14,841 nucleotides of DNA, taken from the NCBI GenBank assembly GCA_018267435.1, contig JAFDYM010000016.1, forward strand, positions 1-14,841, given 5' to 3'. Under the pieces are notes generated by a model that did not search any database, was not told the origin of the DNA, and was given only the letters and a program-made list of their open reading frames with translations. Below are positions 14,419 to 14,841 of this stretch, piece by piece (the stretch's first letter is position 1; each line of letters begins with the position of its first letter). This DNA comes from Bacteroidota bacterium (GTDB taxonomy: Bacteria; Bacteroidota; Bacteroidia; Chitinophagales; LD1). Position numbers and translations under genes: made by a program.

Positions 14419-14841
14419 TTACTGTTTCTGCTTGGCGGCGTGTATAGCTTCTGCCACAAAAATAAACTCGTGGCCAAAGGTGCGTACCTTGTTACAGAAA
14501 GCTTCATCTAGCAATTTGCCGTCCGCATTGAATGTTTTGGCCATTTGTGGCACTACCAGCATATTAGGAACCGGTATACCGAATAGACCGCATATCATGT
14601 TCTGCATTTGCTGTGCGGCACGTATACCCCCCAGCGGGCCATCAGATGCTGTAACTATACCAAATGTCTTTTTGGTTTGCTTTGGAAAATGGTCAAGCAA
14701 ATTTTTCATAGCCATGCTGTAGCTGCCGTTGTACTCGGGCGTTACAAGTATAAAGGCATCAGTATCAAATACGCGCTGTGCCAGTTCTTTGTGTTCAGCA
14801 GGTACATCGTTAATGGTGCTCCATACTTTTTGTACAAACTC
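14419..14841 (-). CDS. NADPH-dependent FMN reductase (N-terminus outside window)
   Basis: The frame is open to the window edge, giving 140 visible residues; the apparent ATG at 14715 is internal. TPEYNGSYSMAMKNLLDHF is the hallmark flavin-binding segment of the NADPH-dependent FMN reductase / chromate reductase family. SDGPLGGIRAAQQMQ and FGIPVPNMLVVPQ are later family landmarks. These flavodoxin-fold enzymes reduce FMN, quinones or azo compounds with NAD(P)H. About 40-50 N-terminal residues, including the phosphate-binding loop, are expected upstream. It is probably the first visible gene of a run with the iron-sulfur and GNAT genes. Confidence 0.9.
   Translation of the reverse strand, partial: EFVQKVWSTINDVPAEHKELAQRVFDTDAFILVTPEYNGSYSMAMKNLLDHFPKQTKKTFGIVTASDGPLGGIRAAQQMQNMICGLFGIPVPNMLVVPQMAKTFNADGKLLDEAFCNKVRTFGHEFIFVAEAIHAAKQKQ

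Noticed and set aside
14312..14722. Plus-strand 136-residue frame
   Set aside because: It lies opposite the FMN reductase and iron-sulfur protein genes, both of which have clear family motifs.

Overview
The window looks like a Bacteroidota chromosome, perhaps a Chitinophagaceae-like organism. The reasons are weak Shine-Dalgarno signals, Bacteroidota-type -7 promoter elements (TAnnTTTG), modest GC, and a gene set typical of the phylum. The genus cannot be fixed from this sequence.

Left part (1-4797): a polymorphic-toxin region. A large effector whose 5' end lies outside the window carries a middle region typical of DUF4157-type effectors of extracellular contractile injection systems (eCIS). 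It ends in a His-Me-finger (DNA/RNA non-specific) nuclease-like domain and overlaps a putative immunity gene by 4 bases. Directly downstream lies a second, displaced copy. It repeats the middle region (nt 178-645 matches 2584-3051 at a constant offset of 2406), then has a different nuclease-like C-terminus, a different but related immunity gene, and a second copy of a ~62-base tail repeat. A strong terminator separates the two units, and the second unit lacks the effector N-terminus. This has the layout of an expressed toxin tip followed by a spare tip that homologous recombination could swap in.

Middle part (4795-10992): eCIS accessory and structural genes. A minus-strand AAA+ ATPase (Afp15/Pvc15-like role) converges on the toxin units. 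Divergent from it is a tight plus-strand run: fibre-like protein 1, a GT25-family glycosyltransferase, fibre-like protein 2 sharing the N-terminal module of fibre 1, an 84-residue unknown protein, and a contractile-injection-system tape-measure-family protein. Sheath, tube and baseplate genes are not in the window. They would have to lie upstream or elsewhere.

Right part (10993-14841): a 337-base gap with small repeats and a strong bidirectional terminator ends the eCIS region. Ordinary genes follow: a sterol desaturase/fatty acid hydroxylase-family membrane enzyme, a secreted GH27 alpha-galactosidase with its own promoter, and a convergent minus-strand run of an NADPH-dependent FMN reductase (5' end cut off), a divergent [4Fe-4S] mono-cluster protein and a GNAT acetyltransferase.

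Working model (inference): the injection particle carries a nuclease effector neutralised in the producer by its immunity protein, the ATPase helps load or remodel cargo, the fibres set target specificity and may be glycosylated, and the downstream spare cassette gives the lineage a second toxin specificity.
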